Shown in pieces: positions 52,186-63,100 of a DNA stretch of 64,000 nt. The notes under the pieces are model-generated. The model was not told where the DNA came from. It was given only the letters and a program-made list of their open reading frames with translations, and did no database searches. A program made the translations under genes and the position numbers. The DNA is from Alphaproteobacteria bacterium. Lineage in GTDB: Bacteria; Pseudomonadota; Alphaproteobacteria; Micavibrionales; Micavibrionaceae. The DNA lies in contig JADLAT010000021.1 of assembly GCA_020848095.1 (NCBI GenBank), positions 62,001 through 126,000 on the forward strand, written 5' to 3'. Each line of letters starts with the position of its first letter. Within the stretch, counting starts at the first letter, position 1.

Positions 52186-54345
52186 TTACCGCCCCTTGGC
52201 GCGTTCCACATTGGCGCAGCAGCGCGTGGCCCGAAGCGCCGCGATAATGTTATTGAGATGCTTGGTATCACTGACATAAATATCGAGCAAAATATCCCAA
52301 AAATCATGTGAACGATTGGTGATTTTTAAATTCGTGATGTTACCGCCATTGGCCGCCACAACGGTGGACAAGGACCCCAGCGCGCCCGGCTCGTTCTGGA
52401 AGGTGATGCCAATACGCCCGACATGCGCTTCGGGGCTGTCCGGCCCCTCGCCCCAGGAAACATCCAGCCAGCGCTCCGGCGTATCGGCAAAGGTTTCCAG
52501 TGTTTCACAATCAATTGTATGAACCGTCACGCCCTTGCCGGTGGTGACAATCCCCACAATCCGGTCGCCGGGCACAGGGTGGCAACACCGCGCAAAATGC
52601 ACCGCCATGCCGGGGATAAGCCCCTTGATCGGCATGGGCGCATTGCTGCCGCTTAACGGGCGCACCATCACCGCAGTATCCATATCCGCAGAGGGGCGCT
52701 TGACCACGGCGGTTTTATGCGCCGGGAAGATCGTTTTGAAAACCTCCCGCGCGACCAGAAGGCCGGAGCCGATCCGTGCGTAAATATCCTCATTCACCTC
52801 GGCTTTGAGGGGTTTTAAAATACCGGTCACGGCTTTTTCCGTGAAATCATAGCCTTCCTGCCGGAAGATTTTCTGCAGCATGGCCCGGCCAAGGGTCACG
52901 TATTCATCACGCTGCTGGTTGCGAATAAATTTGCGGATATGCGAACGCGCCTTGCCTGTAACCACAAAACGTTCCCATGTGGGGGAGGGGTTTTGCGTCT
53001 TGGCGGTGATGATCTCGACCTGATCGCCATTGGCCATTTTGGTGTTCAATGGCGCGATGCGCCCGTTGATCTTTGCCCCCACGCATTTATCGCCGATATC
53101 CGAGTGAATGGCATAGGCAAAATCAATCGGCGTCGCGCCGGAGGGCAGCTCTATCAAATCGCCTTTGGGGCTGAAGGCATAGACCTGATCCTGAAACAGC
53201 TCCATCTTGGTGTTTTCCCAAAAATCTTCGGGCTGTTGCTCCTGCTCCAAAATCTCCAGCAACTCGCGCAGCCAGCGATATTTTTTAACATCCTTATGCG
53301 TAGGCAAAATTCCGCCCTTATACGCCCAATGGGTCGCCACACCCATATCGGCCTGATAATGCATTTCCTGTGTGCGGATCTGAATCTCGATGCGCTGGCG
53401 CATGGGGCCCATAACGGTCGTATGGATGGAGCGATAACCGTTGGGCTTGGGCGTGGAAATATAATCCTTAAAGCGCCCCGGAACAGATGGGTACCGGCTG
53501 TGGATAAGGCCCAGCGTCACATAACATTGCTCAACCGTATCCACAACAATACGGAACGCCATAATGTCGGAAAGCTGCTCAAAGGCCACATTTTTCCGCT
53601 GCATCTTCTTCCAGATGGAATAGCGCGTTTTTTCCCGCCCTGAAATATCGGGATGAATATTGGAATCGGCGAGCATTTTTTTAAGCTCGGTGATGATCTT
53701 CTCCACCATATCCGTGCCCTCACTGCGCAGAAAGGACAGGCGGTTGGCAATGCTCAGGCGGGCTTCGGGGTTTAGCTCGGCAAAGGCCAGATCCTCAAGC
53801 TCGGTCTTGAGCTTATGCACGCCGATCCGCTCGGCCAGCGGCACATAGATTTCCAGCGTTTCCAGAGCGATCCGGCGGCGTTTTTCCGGTTTTTGGATAC
53901 CGGAAATCGTGCGCATATTATGCAGCCGGTCCGCCAGCTTGACAATCAAAACGCGGATATCCTCGCTCATCGCCAGCAACAGCTTGCGGAAATTCTCCGC
54001 CTGTTTGCCCTCCAGCGTCTTGCTCTCGATCCGCGTCAGCTTGGAAACCCCATCCACCAGATCGGCAACTTCAACGCCGAATTTCTTTTTAACGTCCTCA
54101 TACGTGGCGGCGGTGTCTTCTATGGTATCATGCAAAATCGCGGTGATGATGGTGCCCAGATCCATCTTCATCTCCGCCAGAATGCCAGCCACCTCGACGG
54201 GGTGGGTGTAATACGGCTCCCCGGAGGAGCGTGTCTGCCCCTCATGCATGGTTTTAGCGTATTCAATCGCCTCCTCAATCACCTTGGGATCGAGATCAGG
54301 GTTGTAGCTTTTTATCTGATCGGTAAGGGCGTAGAATTCACTCAT
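52186..54345 (-). CDS. rel: RelA/SpoT-type ppGpp synthetase/hydrolase
   Basis: This single long RSH protein makes and degrades (p)ppGpp in the stringent response. The start at 54345 (MSEFYALTDQIKSYN) gives 719 residues; the frame extends 50 codons upstream without support. The hydrolase domain has AILHDTIEDTAATYEDVKKKFG (HD motif). The synthetase has GRFKDYISTPKPNGYRSIHTTV. TGS (DLIELPSGATPIDFAYAIH) and a C-terminal ACT domain (VVAANGGNITNLKI) follow. Both catalytic halves look intact. It stands alone without rpoZ. Confidence 0.95.
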   Translation of the reverse strand: MSEFYALTDQIKSYNPDLDPKVIEEAIEYAKTMHEGQTRSSGEPYYTHPVEVAGILAEMKMDLGTIITAILHDTIEDTAATYEDVKKKFGVEVADLVDGVSKLTRIESKTLEGKQAENFRKLLLAMSEDIRVLIVKLADRLHNMRTISGIQKPEKRRRIALETLEIYVPLAERIGVHKLKTELEDLAFAELNPEARLSIANRLSFLRSEGTDMVEKIITELKKMLADSNIHPDISGREKTRYSIWKKMQRKNVAFEQLSDIMAFRIVVDTVEQCYVTLGLIHSRYPSVPGRFKDYISTPKPNGYRSIHTTVMGPMRQRIEIQIRTQEMHYQADMGVATHWAYKGGILPTHKDVKKYRWLRELLEILEQEQQPEDFWENTKMELFQDQVYAFSPKGDLIELPSGATPIDFAYAIHSDIGDKCVGAKINGRIAPLNTKMANGDQVEIITAKTQNPSPTWERFVVTGKARSHIRKFIRNQQRDEYVTLGRAMLQKIFRQEGYDFTEKAVTGILKPLKAEVNEDIYARIGSGLLVAREVFKTIFPAHKTAVVKRPSADMDTAVMVRPLSGSNAPMPIKGLIPGMAVHFARCCHPVPGDRIVGIVTTGKGVTVHTIDCETLETFADTPERWLDVSWGEGPDSPEAHVGRIGITFQNEPGALGSLSTVVAANGGNITNLKITNRSHDFWDILLDIYVSDTKHLNNIIAALRATRCCANVERAKGR

Positions 54346-54566
54346 CGCGAAGGGCTGCTTTGTTGGGTGTTGTGCCGGAAAAACTGGACAAGCGTTCAGA
54401 ATAACACGGAATTTCGGAAAAATCATGACGGATTTTTGAGGCTCTGGAGCAATAGAACAGTATGTTACAACACGCAGGCATAGCGCCCTCCCCATGAATT
54501 GAACTCCACTATATTTCGATAAGTTTCAAAGTAAGCCCCCAAGATGTTTTAAAGTAGGTATTTTTC

Positions 54567-54595
54567 TTGACGCTTATAAGCCATTAAAATATAAT
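54567..54595 (+). promoter_or_regulatory. Sigma-70 promoter of the Fic gene
   Basis: TTGACG (54567-54572) and TATAAT (54590-54595) with a 17-base spacer, nearly consensus. It gives a leader of about 40 bases before the ATG at 54644. The surrounding 298-bp gap (54346-54643) holds the upstream region of rel on the other strand and no other gene. Confidence 0.8.
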
Positions 54596-54643
54596 AGTTT
54601 TTATCTTAATTTTCTAACTAAGAATTTCAAAGAATCATAGTAG

Positions 54644-55801
54644 ATGACAGCAAAAATTGAAATACCTGCACCAGAATGGAATAGCGAACTTGCACGAACT
54701 ATTCTAGATCTTGAAAAACTCAGGCAACAGCAGTTATATTCTGAGGTCCCGCCACATATATTTTTCCAGCTTAAAGATATTTTTCAAATTCTTGAAACGT
54801 TAGGATCGGCAAGAATTGAAGGTAACAATACGACCCTATCCGAATATGTTGAAAAAATTATAGATAAAAATGCGACAATAGATGAAAAAAGACAAGAATT
54901 AGAAAACATTGAAGAGAGCATACATTTTATAGAAAGACATACTGACTCTACCACGCGAATAGATCGCGCCTACTTATCAGAGCTTCATAAAATAGTCACC
55001 CGTAAATTAGCTCCCTCACCTAAAGGCGAAGGATCTCGGCATTCCGGAATTCTAAGGCCTCACAATGTTGAAATAAAACAATCAGAGCATACACCGCCTT
55101 CCGTTGAAACACTACCAGAATATTATGAAAATTTTATCTCTTTCATAAATACGGAACTACAGGAACAAAATCAGCTTTTGATGGTTGCCATTGCTCATCA
55201 TCGTTTCATGTATATACACCCGTTTGATAACGGGAACGGACGTACCGGAAGACTTTTAAACTATGCTCTTTTAATAAAGCTTGGCTTTAACGTGAATACC
55301 GGGCGCCTCTTTAACCCTTCATCCGTTTTTTATACAGATCGGCATAAATATTATGAAATGCTAAGTCAGGCCGATAGTCTTGAAAATAGCGATCTGCTAG
55401 CATGGTCAGAATATTTTCTGAATGGTTTAAAAAACCAAATTGAAAAAATTAATCATCTCATGAACAGGGAATATACAAGGGACATAATATTGTTACCAGC
55501 TTTGAAATATGCCTTAGAGCGCCAACACATCACCAGTCAGGAGTTTGATATTCTTTCTTTGCTTGTTAAAAGCAAAGAAATGACCGTCAGATCTATGGAT
55601 TTAGGACAATTTGGTATCAAGACTTCGGCGCAAAAATCCTACGTCATGAAAAAACTTCGTGATAAAAGGATGGTAGAATCCACAACCAAGGGCGGTCGTA
55701 CCTATACTATTAAATTTGTAAATAACTATTTATTGCGCTCTGTCATAAAAACATTAGAAAACAATGGGTTCGTTGCTGAATTCTTAAATCATAACGGCTA
55801 A
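54644..55801 (+). CDS. Fic-domain protein (class II, autoinhibited AMP-transferase type)
   Basis: Fic proteins add AMP or similar groups to protein targets. The active-site motif is HPFDNGNGRTGRL at residues 192-204. The usual Asp/Glu of HxFx(D/E)GNGR is Asn here, which may change metal use or reaction. An N-terminal inhibitory-helix motif S55-ARI-E59-G60 places it in class II (self-inhibited). A winged-helix-like C-terminal domain (about 290-385) follows. The gene is AT-rich compared with both neighbours, suggesting transfer. The stop lies 20 bp before the tRNA-Ala 3' end (opposite strand). Confidence 0.88.
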   Translation: MTAKIEIPAPEWNSELARTILDLEKLRQQQLYSEVPPHIFFQLKDIFQILETLGSARIEGNNTTLSEYVEKIIDKNATIDEKRQELENIEESIHFIERHTDSTTRIDRAYLSELHKIVTRKLAPSPKGEGSRHSGILRPHNVEIKQSEHTPPSVETLPEYYENFISFINTELQEQNQLLMVAIAHHRFMYIHPFDNGNGRTGRLLNYALLIKLGFNVNTGRLFNPSSVFYTDRHKYYEMLSQADSLENSDLLAWSEYFLNGLKNQIEKINHLMNREYTRDIILLPALKYALERQHITSQEFDILSLLVKSKEMTVRSMDLGQFGIKTSAQKSYVMKKLRDKRMVESTTKGGRTYTIKFVNNYLLRSVIKTLENNGFVAEFLNHNG

Positions 55802-55821
55802 CTTATAATGATTTGAAGAAA

Positions 55822-55897
<76 letters not shown>

Positions 55898-55960
55898 GCT
55901 TTCACGGAACGGGTTATCAGTAATGCCTTATTGCCCGTATTTCAAGCAAAAAATCGGCCC

Positions 55961-56380
55961 TTACTTTTTGGCGGCCAGAAGATCGCGAATCTCTCTCAAG
56001 AGAGCCACATCCGCCGGAATAGCGGCCGGAGCCGCTGCTTCGCTTTCAGCTTGTTTCTTGAGCTTGTTTACGCCCTTAACCAGCATAAAGACCACGAAAG
56101 AGATAATCAGGAAGTTAATCACCGCGTTGATAAACACACCATAAGTCAAAACCGGCGCGCCGGCATCCTGAGCGGCCTTAAGATTGGCGTAAATTTCTCC
56201 GTCCAGAGCGACAAATTTATCGGCAAAGTCAACGCCGCTGGTGGCAACGCCGATTACGGGCATAATCAGATCACCCACCATGGAGCCGACAATCGCGGTA
56301 AAGGCCGCGCCCATGATAATCCCGACCGCCATGTCCATGACATTGCCGCGGGCGATAAAGTCCTTAAATTCCTTGAACAT
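55961..56380 (-). CDS. mscL: Large-conductance mechanosensitive channel
   Basis: MscL is a pentameric inner-membrane channel that opens under osmotic shock. The 139-residue protein has [20 protein letters not shown] and [20 protein letters not shown] in helix 1, and [19 protein letters not shown] in helix 2, with the C-terminal helix [11 protein letters not shown]. Length and order are typical. It is on the same strand as the downstream tRNA-Ala. Confidence 0.97.
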   Translation of the reverse strand: MFKEFKDFIARGNVMDMAVGIIMGAAFTAIVGSMVGDLIMPVIGVATSGVDFADKFVALDGEIYANLKAAQDAGAPVLTYGVFINAVINFLIISFVVFMLVKGVNKLKKQAESEAAAPAAIPADVALLREIRDLLAAKK

Positions 56381-56414
56381 TGTAAAAAAACCTTACTTGG
56401 TGTTTAAAAAATGC

Positions 56415-57140
56415 CTATTGTCTCTGGCTGCCCATCAGGCGAAGCATCATCATAAACAGGTTGATGAAGTTCAGGTACAGGCTCAACGCGCCCATAATGG
56501 CCAGTTTGGCATTGCCTTCCGCGCCATTGGCTTCACGATAGGTTTCCTTGATCCGCTGCGTATCCCAGGCGGTCAGGCCGGTAAACACAATCACGCCAAT
56601 CACAGAGGTTACAAACTGCACCATTGTGGATTGCAGGAAGATGTTCACAAGGCTGGCGATGATAATCCCGATCAGGCCCATAAACATCAAGGAGCCCATG
56701 CCGGAAAGATCTTTCTTCGTGGTGTACCCGTAAATCGAGGTCGCGGCGAACATCCCGGCGGTGATGAAAAATACGCGGGCAATGCTCTCACTGGAATACA
56801 CCATGAAAATATAGGACAGGGAAATCCCGAACAGAGCGGTCAGAAGGTAGTAAAGCCCGGCAACCGCGCCCGTTGACATACGGTGCATTTTTGCAGGCGT
56901 CAGACCAAAGAAGATAATGCCCAGCGGCGCCAGCATAACAACGATGCCCAAAATCGAACCATTGAACATTTTAAACAGCTCAGGCACAGAAGCCACGCCG
57001 TAGGAAATCCCTCCGGTCAAAGCCAGACCGATAGCCATTGCGTTATATACGCGGCTGAAATGCGCGCGCAGCCCGGCATCATAGGTTACGCCAGCGCGTT
57101 CTGAAACTTGGGAAAAACGATCAGGTTGCATTGTCTTCAT
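56415..57140 (-). CDS. Bax inhibitor-1 family membrane protein
   Basis: The 241-residue protein has seven membrane helices and the BI-1/YccA-like pattern, including MAIGLALTGGISYGVASVPE, LSYIFMVYSSESIARVFFIT, GVIVFTGLTAWDTQRIKETY and LYLNFINLFMMMLRLMGSQRQ at the end. Bacterial members are thought to leak calcium or protons, or to guard membrane proteins against FtsH. A TATAAT at 57195-57200 (minus strand) lies about 55 bp upstream and is a plausible -10. Confidence 0.92.
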   Translation of the reverse strand: MKTMQPDRFSQVSERAGVTYDAGLRAHFSRVYNAMAIGLALTGGISYGVASVPELFKMFNGSILGIVVMLAPLGIIFFGLTPAKMHRMSTGAVAGLYYLLTALFGISLSYIFMVYSSESIARVFFITAGMFAATSIYGYTTKKDLSGMGSLMFMGLIGIIIASLVNIFLQSTMVQFVTSVIGVIVFTGLTAWDTQRIKETYREANGAEGNAKLAIMGALSLYLNFINLFMMMLRLMGSQRQ

Positions 57141-57245
57141 ACTCCTCTAATAAGCGCCCGCCCACACGGTCAGGCTCTTTCTTATATAATGCTAATTATA
57201 GCAGATTTCAAAGGTTACCTTGAAAAAATCGTCTTTATTTATGTT

Positions 57246-58307
57246 TCAGCGGCGGCGTTCCCGGACCAGCCATGGATTGGGGCGCGGACCGTTTTGATTA
57301 AAGCGCCGGGATTCTTCAACCGGCGGCGTGCTTAAAACGGGAATTTCTGCGCCTGTAATTGCCGCCAGAGCCTTGATTCTGTTTCCGATTGGCGGATGCG
57401 TAGCGAACAGACCCATAAAGGGATGCGCGTTTTCAATACACATCATGGCGATATCGTCCGGGGCCTGCGGGATCTGGTCGCGTCCGGCGATCCGTTGAAG
57501 CGCGCTCATCATGGCTTCCGGGTTTTTTGTCATTTTTATAGCGCCCGCATCGGCCATATATTCGCGCCGCCGCGAGAGGGCAAAGCGCGTAAACAAGGTC
57601 GCCATGTAGCCGATCCATAAAATCGCGGCAATCGCCAGCAATAGCAAAACCCCGCCGCCCTGCTGGCGTCTCCTGCCTGAGAAAATAAAACCATAGCGCA
57701 GCTGGCTCCAGACCAATTGCGCGGCAAAACCGATCATGCCGGTAAAAATGATCGTGACGATCAAAAGCCGTACATCGCGGTTGATAATATGGGTCAGCTC
57801 ATGGGCCAAAACCCCCTCCAGTTCCTCCTTCGTAAGCGCATTCATCAATCCGCGCGTGACCGTAACGCTATAGCTCCGCTCATCCACGCCGCTGGCAAAA
57901 GCATTTCTGGCATGCGTCTCGATAATCTCCAGCCGGGGCGTTTTCATGCCCTGGGCGATGCAAAGATTTTCCAGCAGATTATAAAGTTCCGGCTCTTCCT
58001 TGCGCGTCACCGGATGGGCGTGAGAAAGCGCCCGCACCATCTTCGTATTGAAAAACCACGCCACAATGAACCAGATAACAACAACGGCCAGAACCATGGG
58101 CCAGTATGCCGCGACCATTGCGCTGGCCATATTTTGAGGTTGCGGGGCGCCCATCGTCCCGCCGTTGCCCATCGCCATCACCGCCACCACATAGGCGCAG
58201 GCCCAAAACAGCCCCATAATGACAAAAGGATAAAGCCCCAATAACAGAAGCGATTTAAGATTATTATTCCAGATATAGGTCTGGAGTCCGATACTGCCTG
58301 TTTTCAT
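57246..58307 (-). CDS. M48-family (HtpX-like) membrane metalloprotease
   Basis: The 353-residue inner-membrane protease has the zinc motif VLAHELTHIINRDVRLL and the third ligand in REYMADAGAIKMT, plus four hydrophobic segments. HtpX clears misfolded membrane proteins. This version is about 60 residues longer than E. coli HtpX, with a Pro-rich tail. It follows the BI-1 and MscL genes on the same strand, all membrane-stress related. Confidence 0.88.
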   Translation of the reverse strand: MKTGSIGLQTYIWNNNLKSLLLLGLYPFVIMGLFWACAYVVAVMAMGNGGTMGAPQPQNMASAMVAAYWPMVLAVVVIWFIVAWFFNTKMVRALSHAHPVTRKEEPELYNLLENLCIAQGMKTPRLEIIETHARNAFASGVDERSYSVTVTRGLMNALTKEELEGVLAHELTHIINRDVRLLIVTIIFTGMIGFAAQLVWSQLRYGFIFSGRRRQQGGGVLLLLAIAAILWIGYMATLFTRFALSRRREYMADAGAIKMTKNPEAMMSALQRIAGRDQIPQAPDDIAMMCIENAHPFMGLFATHPPIGNRIKALAAITGAEIPVLSTPPVEESRRFNQNGPRPNPWLVRERRR

Positions 58308-58341
58308 GTGTTTTCTATGGCCTCATTTACGAAAAAGCCGC

Positions 58342-59388
58342 TCAATAGGGGACCGGGTAATTCCGGCGTACGGCCTGAATATCCTCCAAAACCGCCGGGG
58401 GCAGGCTTAAGGCCACCGAATCTATATTGCTGCGCAATTGTTCCATCGTTGTTGCGCCGATTATGGTCGCCGTTGTAAAGGGGCGCTCATTCACAAAAGC
58501 CAGCGCCATCTGGCACATATCAAGCCCGTGTTTGTCTGCCACGGCCATATACGCCTTTATCGCGGCGTTGCATTGCGGGGTGTCGCGGCGCTCCGGCGTG
58601 GGGGTAATGGTCAGACGGGCACCGGGGGGCCGCGCGCCATCCAGATATTTCCCGCTCAACATTCCGCGCGTCAGCGGCGACCACGCCAGCAAGCCAACAT
58701 CCTCCGCCATGGCGATTTCGTGTAAATCCGGCTCAAATAAACGGCAGAGCAGTGAATACTCATTTTGTATGCTGGCCATGCGCGGCAGATTATGTTTCTC
58801 CGCCAGCGCCAGCCATTTCATCGTTCCCCATGCGGTTTCGTTCGACAGGCCGATATGGCGTATTTTGCCAGCCTTGATAAAACCTTGCAGAACCTCCAGC
58901 ACTTCAAGAAAATTTTCTTCCTCCGCGCGGGCATCAAAAGCGGGCGCATAAGCCCATTGTTGCTGAAAATGATAAGAACCCCGGTTGGGCCAATGGAGCT
59001 GGTAAAGATCAATATAATCGGTCTGCAGCCGTTTTAAGCTCTGCTCCAGCGCGGCCAGAATATTCCTGCGGTCAATGCGGGCCTGTCCGCCCCTGATCCA
59101 CGGCGTGCCCGGCCCCACAATTTTAGACGCCAGAATAACGCGGCTGCGGCTTTTGCGCGCCGCCAGCCATGTCCCGATTATTTCTTCCGTTTTACCGTAT
59201 GTTTCGGCGGAAGGCGGAACGGCGTACATTTCGGCGGTGTCGAAAAAGTTTATACCGCGCTCCAGCGCATAATCCATCTGCGTATGGCCTTCTTCTTCCG
59301 TGTTTTGTTTGCCCCATGTCATCGTGCCCAGACAAATCAGGCTGACATCAATGCCGGTTCGTCCCAGTTTGCGATATTTCATATCCAT
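58342..59388 (-). CDS. tas: Aldo/keto reductase, Tas-like
   Basis: An NADP(H)-dependent oxidoreductase of 348 residues that aligns well with E. coli Tas. It has YRKLGRTGIDVSLICLGTMT, the catalytic region INFFDTAEMYAVPPSAETYG (Asp and Tyr), the Lys in VILASKIVGPG and QLHWPNRGSY. The substrate is unknown. The preferred start at 59388 (MDMKYRKLGRTG) has GGAAAA ahead; an ATG at 59400 is also possible. Not part of the secretion operon, which ends 88 bp upstream. Confidence 0.9.
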   Translation of the reverse strand: MDMKYRKLGRTGIDVSLICLGTMTWGKQNTEEEGHTQMDYALERGINFFDTAEMYAVPPSAETYGKTEEIIGTWLAARKSRSRVILASKIVGPGTPWIRGGQARIDRRNILAALEQSLKRLQTDYIDLYQLHWPNRGSYHFQQQWAYAPAFDARAEEENFLEVLEVLQGFIKAGKIRHIGLSNETAWGTMKWLALAEKHNLPRMASIQNEYSLLCRLFEPDLHEIAMAEDVGLLAWSPLTRGMLSGKYLDGARPPGARLTITPTPERRDTPQCNAAIKAYMAVADKHGLDMCQMALAFVNERPFTTATIIGATTMEQLRSNIDSVALSLPPAVLEDIQAVRRNYPVPY

Positions 59389-59488
59389 GATTTTTTCCAT
59401 TAGCCAGAAGTCAGGGTGTATAAGCTTTTGGACTGCGCCGATAAAATCCTGCGCGTGGCCTTCACAGTCCGCGTTTGAAAATCTAAAA

Positions 59489-60148
59489 TTAAAACTGGGT
59501 TTTTCTATACATATCGGTCTGGATTTGCAAACCCTGAAGACTGTCTGAAAGCGCCGGCGGATACTTCAAATCCGGTGGATAGGCCAGAACAACCGGCAGA
59601 ATTTTGTTGAAATCAGCAACGACATTGCCATCGACCTCACGCCGATTGATAAAGATCTTATCCACGATTGCGCCCAGAGTTTCATCATTTTTAAAATAAC
59701 ACTCGATATTTTCCATACGGTACTGGCCAAAGGAATCCACCTGCGTGTACCACAAACGCACACCGCCCATGGAGTTTTCTGCGCTGCTGCGCGGGCGCAA
59801 ATCCTCGACAGTGCTTAAACGTAACTCCTGCGGGAAACGTACGGTATTTTCCAGGAAAACCCGGCAGATACCAAAGCTCATCCCGGCTTCTGCCGGAATC
59901 GTCACCGTATAAATCGCCCAGCCCAGAAGCGCCACGCCAAGAACGCCTGCGCCAATCTTCATTTTCAGTTTTTTCTGTGCCTTGCGGGTGGTTCCAAATT
60001 TTCCTTTTTGGATCGCTTCGTCAATTTCGCCGTAATTATGGGCTGATTTCTCTTTGGCTTCCTGCCGCAGTTTTTGCTTCAGTGCCCTGCGTGCGACCCT
60101 GTCCACCACTTCCGTGGTTATCAAAATATCTGGTTCTTCGTCACTCAT
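59489..60148 (-). CDS. Single-span membrane protein downstream of icmB
   Basis: The 219-residue protein has an N-terminal charged cytoplasmic region (VDRVARRALKQKLRQEAKEK), one membrane helix (IGAGVLGVALLGWAIYTVT at about 85-103), and a periplasmic C-terminal domain with Cys in GICRVF and IECYFK. I do not recognise the family. It starts 19 bp after the icmB stop and is on the same strand, so it is likely part of the type IVB locus and may be a structural subunit. Confidence 0.65.
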   Translation of the reverse strand: MSDEEPDILITTEVVDRVARRALKQKLRQEAKEKSAHNYGEIDEAIQKGKFGTTRKAQKKLKMKIGAGVLGVALLGWAIYTVTIPAEAGMSFGICRVFLENTVRFPQELRLSTVEDLRPRSSAENSMGGVRLWYTQVDSFGQYRMENIECYFKNDETLGAIVDKIFINRREVDGNVVADFNKILPVVLAYPPDLKYPPALSDSLQGLQIQTDMYRKTQF

Positions 60149-60167
60149 TTTTTAACAATCCAGGGCA

Positions 60168-63100
60168 TTATTTTCCCAGCACTTTCACACGGCCTTCCGT
60201 ATTTTGCTTTTGGGCGATCCTGCTTTCCTCGATCAGCTCTGCGACAATTTCCTCAATAATCGCACTGATCATTGTCGTGCGACCTTCGCCCTCATCACTG
60301 CGGGAGAGCACCCGGCGGCGAATTTCATCGCGCGCGCTGCCTCCCGGATAGGCCGCCGCCAGCATTTTACGCGCCCGCCCCGCCCCCAGCAGATTATAAA
60401 GACGGTTACGAATAGCCACATCCTCTGCCGAAGTGGACAGCGCCCAAAGCTCAATCGGGCCCATGGTGTTATAAAGATGCTGCTCGTAGCGGCCCTCCGT
60501 CGAGCCCAGAACGAAAAGGCAAGGTGCGCCGGTGGATTTCGGGCCGGTCAATTTGTGACGAATGACATGCCGGGCTGTCTGGGAGAGGCCAAAACGCTCT
60601 TGCACATCATCCACGGCCTTGTCAGAAATCGCCGTTCCCAATACCCAGACCCCCGTAGCCAGATCCACCATGTCTTTGGAAAAATCGTCGATGAGCTGTG
60701 AGGATAGAACAATCTGCACGCCGCGTTTCCGGCCTTCGCGCACGTCTCTAATCACCTGCGCCCGCACCGAATGCGATTTGCTGGTCCGGTGAAACTCATC
60801 ATAGCACAAACGTTTGGGGCTTTCCGAGACTTCCTGTAAGCGCATCTCGTGATATTCCTGATAACGCTCCGGCGTAAATTGCACAGATTCCTTACCCATC
60901 CACCAGCTGCGGACCAGCGCATGGCGGGCCAGCATGTACATAATGCCCGTCTGCCGATCGGCCGTTTCATCCCCTTGCGGGCAAACATCCATCAAATCCA
61001 GCGAGCATATACGGGCATCGGCAATGTCAAATTGCGTAACGGAGGATAAAATCGGAAATTCCCGAATAGACGAGGTGATCATCCGCTCAAAGGCGCTGAT
61101 AACCGTTTCCGGACTGAACCCCACGGAGGTTTCCTCCAGAAGGGATCTGATCTGCGGGCGGCGCGAGGCGGTGATGGAATCGCTCAAAGTCGGCACGGCA
61201 TGGCGCTGGGCCAGATTGGCGATGTGGTATTGTCCCAGATCAAACATTTTATCAACGACATCCCACCAATAGGGATCGGTCGGCAAATGGACGTTAAATT
61301 TATGCAAGGCTTCATCAACCTCGGCCTCAAGGCGCGGCAGGTAAGGGCGCGGCTCCGCATTTGCGCCGCGGTCATCACGCCAGCGATACATCTCATCCAC
61401 CACCAGCCCGGCCAGTTGCTGCATCCCGTCATAAGGTTTTTCAAAGCCCGGCGGCGTACAAAGCAAGGTCACCAGCTCCACAAGATAGCTGCGCTCATCG
61501 GGCAAGGGCATGCGGCAGCCAAGCTGCGTATCAAATGGATTAATGGCATATTGATGCGACATCTGCAGGCGGTAATACGCCGCTTCATGCTGGCGGTTTA
61601 GCGGCAAGGCTTCGCGAACCAGAGAGATCAGGCCCGATGAAGACGGGCCAATATCAATCACCGCCACAAAGGGTAATTTATTTAAACCCGGAGAAAGACA
61701 CGTCCCCAGATTCAGCGTATTGAGCAAAACAGACTTACCGGCGCCGGGCTGCGCGAAGATCAGATCAAACCATGTGGTGGTCAGATTTGTTCCGGTTTGA
61801 TACGGCCAGACCTTCCCATCGGGGGTTCTGAACAACATCGCCCCGCCCTTTAAAAACGGGCTGGATGGCCGTTGCCAGGGCAGCAGCCTCATCATCTCCT
61901 GAAGTGGCGCTATGCCGGTCGGCGCCGTTCCGGCGCAGTGAACACCCATGGCGGAGGACATGACGCAAACGAGCGGATCGCCCGAAAATTCGCTAACCTG
62001 GCAATATCCCCAACTTTCCACGGATTGCAGTAAAATAGACAAGCGATCTTGAATTTCATCTTTCTCATCAACACGGCACCATGTCGCAAAAGATATACGC
62101 ATGCGCACAACCGGCTCGCTTCGCGCAAGTGTCTGCAACCCCTCAAGCGAGTATTTGATTTGTTTGTTAGAGGCGCTTGTCGGTCCCAAAATCGTAGAAA
62201 TAAAAGTTCTGAACTGCGTTGCATAAGCCCCGCCGCCTTCAATTAAAAATGATATCCGAAATGGAATATCGGCTTCAACCAGCCTGTCCAGCAGATAGGG
62301 AAACCCCATGGCGTCCATCGGCCCCAAGGTCATATCGCCGCCGGCCCAATACATATTCCCGATCCGGCAGAGGCTTTTGCCCAAAACCGTTGCATCACCG
62401 GCAACCAATTGATCGGCAAGATTGGGCCAGAGAATATCAGACAGATCGACCTTGCTGGTGGGAATGCGCGGTGGTATCGGATCCCCCGGCAGGCAGGCGC
62501 GCCATTTGTCGTTAGCGCGATCAGGATGAAGATTCGCGCGTACATATTTCAGAGCCTGATGGACCTCCAAAAGCGTACCGCGTACACCCAGTTCGTCCAG
62601 AGCGCTGACCATGGCTGATACGTAGCTTTTATGCCGTGTTCTCAACGGCTCCAGCGCCGCGTAAGGATATTGCGAATAAGGGGCATTTACCCAGTCTTTG
62701 GTTTTTTCCTGCCGGTCTTTTTTAGCCCGTTCCGCTTCGGTTTTGGACAAAACCACTGGCCGGGTCCATAAAACAAAGAAGGCTTCCTCATGACTTAAAA
62801 ATCTTTGAAGGTGACGCACGCGCTCATCCAGAAGATCTTCAACCTCAAGACCAATTGCTTCGGCGGCGATACGGCTGGGGCGGATAAGCGCCTCCAGCTC
62901 CTCTTTTATGCGCGCAGGATCACGAGAGAAAAACACCTGAAGGGAATGGCCCAGCCGGTCAAAGCGCGACCCCACCTTGATTGTTGCCGATTCAACGATG
63001 TGGTTATACTCTTCCTGCCCGATAATCTGGCGGCTGCCCTCTATCTTTATGTAAGAAATTAAAGAGCCATCTGTGGAAACAAGCGTTGTATCGCTATCCT

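Noticed and set aside
52939..53643. Open frame antisense to rel
   Set aside because: Shadow of the conserved synthetase region.
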